From assembly GCF_032854445.1 (NCBI RefSeq), contig NC_088304.1:12723704-12787703 (forward strand): DNA of 64,000 bases, in the 5' to 3' direction. A program made the translations under genes and the position numbers. The notes beneath the pieces were generated by a model. The model was not told the origin of the DNA and ran no database searches. It worked only from the letters and a program-made list of their open reading frames with translations. Shown piece by piece: positions 59,236 to 64,000 of this stretch. The first letter of the stretch is position 1. Every line of letters starts with the position of its first letter. This stretch comes from Liolophura sinensis. Taxonomy: Eukaryota; Mollusca; Polyplacophora; Chitonida; Chitonidae.

Positions 59236-59480
59236 ATGTATTTGATTGGTGTTTTACGCCGCACTCAAGAATATTTCACTTACAAGCGGCGGTCAGAATT
59301 ATGGTGGGAAGAAACAGAGCCCGGGGAAACCCACGGCAATCCACAAGCTGCTGGCAGACCTTCCATCGTATGGCCGGAGAGAAAGTCAGCATGAGCTGGA
59401 CATGAATTCACAGCCACCGTATTGGTGAGAGCTTTTTGGATCCTTCCATTGCGCTGACGCGCTAACCACTCGGCCACTCA
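59236..59480 (-). mobile_element. SINE family A, full-length diverged copy
   Basis: 'tttgattggtgttttacgcc', 'gcagaccttccatcgtatgg' and head 'ctaaccactcggccact', a slightly different A-box from other copies. Confidence 0.85.
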
Positions 59481-61473
59481 AATGGTGGGTGTAAAATGAG
59501 ACAAATGCACGTGGATAATGGTAGTTTTGACACACACAGGTCACACAATCAGGCGGAATGTTATTTTTTAAAACATGAGTTTTCGACTTTATTGTTCGTG
59601 GAAACGAATGTTCACTGTCAATCAAAACATACCCCAAAAAGAAAAAACAAAACAAAAAAAACAACAACCGTAAAAACTCAAAACGTGTTATTGTTTGACC
59701 ATTGGAGCTTGGATTGCTACTTATTGAATCTTACATTTACTTATATTCTAATAGATATGTATATTTTTGCAAGTCATGGTGTTAGCATAGCAAAGCCGGT
59801 CTAAGTCTAGGCTAAACTTAAGTCAATGTGCATTATCCTCAGGTCGTGCTTCGGTCATTCTCCAGCTCTATAACTGTGTGCTCAATATCTTCTCTGATTC
59901 TATTGGAAGCCATGCTGAAATGAAAATGGCCCTTTGAACAACTCTTGCCAGAAAATAAACATAAGCTGCACAGCCTCATAAAACAAACGTTTGGGATTAG
60001 GGCTAATACCTCCTGCGGGTATATGAAGCAATTTATTTGGCATCAACACTGTTTGTTTTTTAAAACCACCTGCAAATCCATAGATTGGAGGTATACGCCA
60101 ACGGAAAAATTATGTCTCTGTGGCCTACTTTCTGATCATGTTTACTCTAAATTCCATGCCGAACATTACACATCAGCTGCTGTTAATTTCTGCCCTTGTG
60201 TCAAAACATGAGATTAGTTTCATTGGTCGTTGGAATGAACTCCCATCATGTTTGTTATATAGACGTTTACAACGTGTTATATGTTTAATATTCAGCTGAA
60301 ATTGCTTGTTTTCCATGTCTTGTCGAGGTCACCTACAGACTACTAAATAAAAGTATATATATACTCAAGACCGCCACGTCCAACTCTTTTTCAATTTCTT
60401 ATATAGAGGTATAAGAGTTATGCATGGCGGATGAGAACAACAGAGAGTGGTCTCGATGAGTCTGTGTTTCTCGGAGTGCATTATGTGTCTTGGCCACCTG
60501 CACTCCGCCAAATCCGTCGTGTTCTCGTACACCGTCTGGGCAAACTGTCCCGTTTAAAAGGTGCCACATTGGTGTTGGATAGAAAAAAAACATATCATCC
60601 TCCCTTTAAGAGTCGGTCAGACGTACTGTCCTTTGCTCATTGGTCAGTGGATATGTCATGGAAGAGAAAATTTTGAAAAGGAACCTTTTCTCGACTGCTA
60701 AAAAAAGAATAATATAAAACAAAACGGTGAACGAACTAATAAAACAATACAAACGAGATAAAATGGTTCAGGTGTCATGAATAAAACAGACAACGGAAGA
60801 AAGAACATTTTCTTTTCATTCTTCCAAATACTCTTTTAAACCTAAAAAGGCAGAAACTTGGTAACGGTTATATAGTAAACCATCACAAGTTCTACAGCTG
60901 ACAACTGTTCCCTGTGCAAAAAAAGCTATTGATGTTAACATCTGATAATTAGAGGTAAGTTTTAGGTATAAAAATGTCCTGTTTTATCTGATAGATGCAT
61001 GCAACAATATATATCATAAGCTAATAGCTACAACCATGCCGGCAACATGCACGCAACATTTTAAGCCTTGAGACAGATCGGCGATAGAACTCTTTTGCTG
61101 GATTGCATGCTTGACTTTATTTATTTAGAATAAAGTCATTTTCGGTAGTATATTGTCCCTCGCGTCACGCAATCCATTTTTAGGTTTTTTTACCTTTTTA
61201 TCATACAGACTGATTGAGCGTAGAATACGAGAGAAGCGACATTGTGTTTCTGGTTTCTCTAATATACCATGGTATATATAAGCATTTACGTGAACGGCTA
61301 CATGAGCCCTACTGATGTAAGCTGACAGAGGCCGTATTTCGCCGGTTACGTGTAAGCATTTGCCAATCATCACGCTGACGTCGATTCTATCGTTTTACTC
61401 TCTTTGTCGTAGTTTATTATATCACAAGGGATCCAGTTTAAAAATGATGTTGAGAGTTAACAAAAATGATTGT

Positions 61474-61613
61474 GGCCCTTTTTCACCCTTCGTCCGAAAT
61501 AAATAAGGTTACATGTAAATTATTTGTTGTGTTTTTTGTTAACTATTCTGACACCCGACAGATCGGTAGGTGAGACTACTGCTTAAAAGGGACGAAAAGG
61601 GTGTAAAAGGGCC
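61474..61613. repeat. Imperfect inverted repeat
   Basis: 'ggccctttttcacccttcgt' at 61474 and the reverse complement of 61589-61613 (ggcccttttacacccttttc) face each other across about 93 bp. Confidence 0.7.
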
Positions 61614-63096
61614 ATTTGAAGAACCATGGGGAACTGTATGTAAAATTTTCTTTTCTTTACCCGAAAAAGGCTCAGTTAAAAGTTGGTTTTTTTTTTTTGG
61701 TATAATGACTTTAAGTCATTTAACCTCAGATAGTACTTTTGTGAAATCTATGCATATAATGCAATGTTATACACAGAATAAAGAGGGTAAGGTGAGACAT
61801 CAGGATATAATGAAAAGAACCATTATACCAAAACATGGCCCATGAATTTCATCTTATTATCTGAACATTTAACATCTATTTGGGTTAAAACTTAAAACAT
61901 TTAGTACGAGTACTTCTGCATACAGTCTACCATGGTCTTTCTGATTGGTTTAAATCCCTTTCCCCTTTAATATATGCTGATCATCAAAATCTTCCGTTTG
62001 ACCCGAGCTGGATTTGAACGAGGGTCTTCCATGTTTACAAACTGCGAACACTGCACTCATTGAAGCCCTGCACCCACGCGAGCAAATCGTCCTAGGTTAC
62101 AGCCTCACGGCCATGTTGCTATAATACACACACCCAAAGATAATGTCAAATGTGAAGATTTGCAATCAAACATAATGGTATGAACATGTCATCAAAATAA
62201 TTGATTCGCTGTTTTAAAAGTCTATTCATCCCGTATTTACAGGCTTCATCACGCCTGTCTGTCATACCAAACATAGACATTATATGCTGCGAATAGCATT
62301 CCTTGTCATTTCCTTTACTGTGTTTTAGCATGTAATGTATCTTCCCTTTATGAATGTAGAAGGCTGTATAATAGCTATGGCTTATCTCAAAAAGCATCTC
62401 TTTGTAGCCTGTGACAAATTCATTAACAATATATATGTAAGTGGTGTATGTGTCAAAAGATGTTTCAACCCACGTGCATGATGGAACCTACATGCGTCGT
62501 ACAGGCTCCAAAGGTCATTAAGCTTGTTGAGCAATGTTAGTGATGTAAAGCCAGTGTAAAGAGCGGCATATGCAATGTGAGGAGTATGGGAAACTCACTC
62601 AGTGGGTTATCAATCTCATGTGGTCGCGATGGGGAATCATGTGTCATAAATAACCAAGGGATTTGGTTGTTTATGTGTCATTTCTAGGTTCGACGTCACC
62701 TTTGAAGTAGGTCTCCAGCGCGTGCCTGCGATAGGGCAAACCTCCCACGAATCCAGTTCGATCCGTTGAAAGAGAGAAAAGACTGCAAATACGGTAGAGT
62801 TTGGTGGTGAAACATCATGTAATCTACTGCATTGTGTTAAAGTGACCTTTGACCTTGTAAGTTCACGGCAGTACACTCACCACAGGCATATGCTTCGGGC
62901 TCTATAGACAACACAGACCAGATATTTGTAGATACTTGTAGGCCTACAGGTAATACAGACAACATGCAACGCTCAGGTGTTACTTCACATGCACTTAAAC
63001 AACTGCAGATAGTGTAAATTTGCACACATAACTCGAAAAATGACAAACTGAGAAAAAACTCATCCAGAAAGTCGATTTGATCACAACCCCGATCCA

Positions 63097-63138
63097 CACA
63101 CCCCCCCCCTACCCCTCCCCCCTCCCCCTCCCCCCTCC
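63097..63138 (-). repeat. C-rich tract (G-quadruplex-forming complement)
   Basis: Runs of CCCCC separated by single T or TA, followed by CACACACACA. Confidence 0.85.
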
Positions 63139-64000
63139 AACACACACACACCGTCCGCTAGCTGTAGGCTTACCCTAGGGAGCTGTTACGGATCGAGACA
63201 GAGAAAACTGGAATCCAGAGCTGTGGTAGCTGTGGATTAGTGCCGAGGCCGGTCTGCACAGGGTTCCTTGTCCCATAATCCCTGCGGAATTTCACGCCCT
63301 GACGACACCAGACAAAAACCTTTGTCCAGAAAGAATAATTTTAATACGCCCCCGCCAGATTAACAGGCTCTCAGCTTTCCGTGGAAGCCTGAGAATAACA
63401 GATATGCACGACACTTCACATGGCTGACCATGAAGTAGGTTCTATTCACAAAAACTCAGGAATCATTTAATATTTTAAATGTATTTATTTTTTTATTCGT
63501 ATATAGGTGGCCGAATCGCCCGAACGCTATTTATAATATATATTTATAACAAGGTACATGACTTCAATGCATGGGGCGTAAGCCCTAACTTTACATAACT
63601 GGACATAAAACATGGGAAAATGTTCCATTCTCAACCAAATATATTGATATGAAATTTGAAAATATGCTATCGAAACTAGATTTCAGATGAAAGCACTATT
63701 CATCCAAAATTACTATTCAAATTGATCACGAGATAAAAAAGAAAAATGTCCTGAAAGCAACAAAAGTTTATCAAACATCAAGGACAGTTTGTTCGACAAA
63801 GGCTTATGGATTTATCTCATTTCGTTGTGAAAGAGAAAAGCTAGGAACTGCAGCAACGATTGATCTGCACAAATAAACACATGGGTTACGGATGTAGACA
63901 TAAAAGATGTGCAATGCTGACGCAAACGCAAATACAAACTGGTTAAGCCTGACAGGCTGAAAGTCATAATCAAACGAACATCACATGCGTCGACTTCTTG

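Larger units (their letters stand above)
45688..64000. other. Gene-free region upstream of carbonic anhydrase
   Basis: It begins with the presumed 5' UTR and promoter of carbonic anhydrase (no clear TATA box). It holds the 70-bp satellite, many SINE A copies, an interrupted MITE and families D, E and F. Stretches such as 53.1-53.9, 54.1-55.6, 60.2-62.8 and 63.3-64.0 kb show no gene I can support. Confidence 0.6.

Noticed and set aside
59945-60676. Open frames of 88 and 81 codons
   Set aside because: No recognisable family, no splice-bounded exon pattern and no repeat support; not enough to call a gene.
62837-63330. Possible first exon of another minus-strand gene (donor-like CTAGGGTAAGCC near 63167, less AT-rich flank)
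   Set aside because: A donor-like site alone; no coding frame or partner exon could be joined.

Overview
This is animal nuclear DNA, AT-rich and intron-rich. The abundant tRNA-derived SINEs whose tails read 'gagtacggcgtaaaacacc' followed by AAATAAAT repeats, and the companion family ending in 'acgttaaacccc', are of a type I associate with molluscs, bivalves in particular. That phylum-level assignment is an inference from memory of repeat families; no species is claimed. A 200-base run of N (43634-43833) marks an assembly gap.

Three protein-coding genes can be assembled exon by exon with consistent GT/AG boundaries and reading phases. (1) Positions 1-1280, minus strand: the first three exons of GTDC1/QTMAN, the tRNA-queuosine mannosyltransferase, running off the left edge. 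(2) Positions 3445-13629, plus strand: a complete eight-exon RNF25 (RWD + RING-H2 E3 ubiquitin ligase) of 741 residues, with a long charged C-terminal exon ending in an RGG-type stretch. It lies head-to-head with GTDC1 across about 2.2 kb. (3) Positions 27419-45687, minus strand: a complete eight-exon alpha-carbonic anhydrase of 320 residues with signal peptide, all three zinc histidines, the proton-shuttle histidine, the extracellular-type cysteine pair and a hydrophobic C-terminus that may be a GPI or membrane anchor.

RNF25 and the carbonic anhydrase converge on a gene-free stretch (13.6-27.4 kb). Everything right of 45.7 kb is also gene-free as far as I can see. Non-genic DNA is crowded with repeats: about 30 copies of SINE family A (several with perfect target-site duplications), a related family B, a foldback MITE-like family C, further dispersed families D, E and F, and at least eight minisatellite or satellite arrays (periods 15, 22, 45, 52, 69, about 70 and 121 bp, plus long AT microsatellites). 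Many 60-110 codon open frames are only translations of SINE A or of arrays whose period is a multiple of three.

Functionally, two of the genes touch translation (Q-tRNA glycosylation and ubiquitin signalling at stalled ribosomes); the third is a secreted or membrane CO2/bicarbonate enzyme of the kind used in ion transport and, in molluscs, biomineralisation. I found no gene cluster that looks like a new defence or biosynthetic system. The most unusual structure is a 69-bp tandem repeat that triplicates the exon 7 splice donor of the carbonic anhydrase, within a locus that has arrays next to three of its exons.
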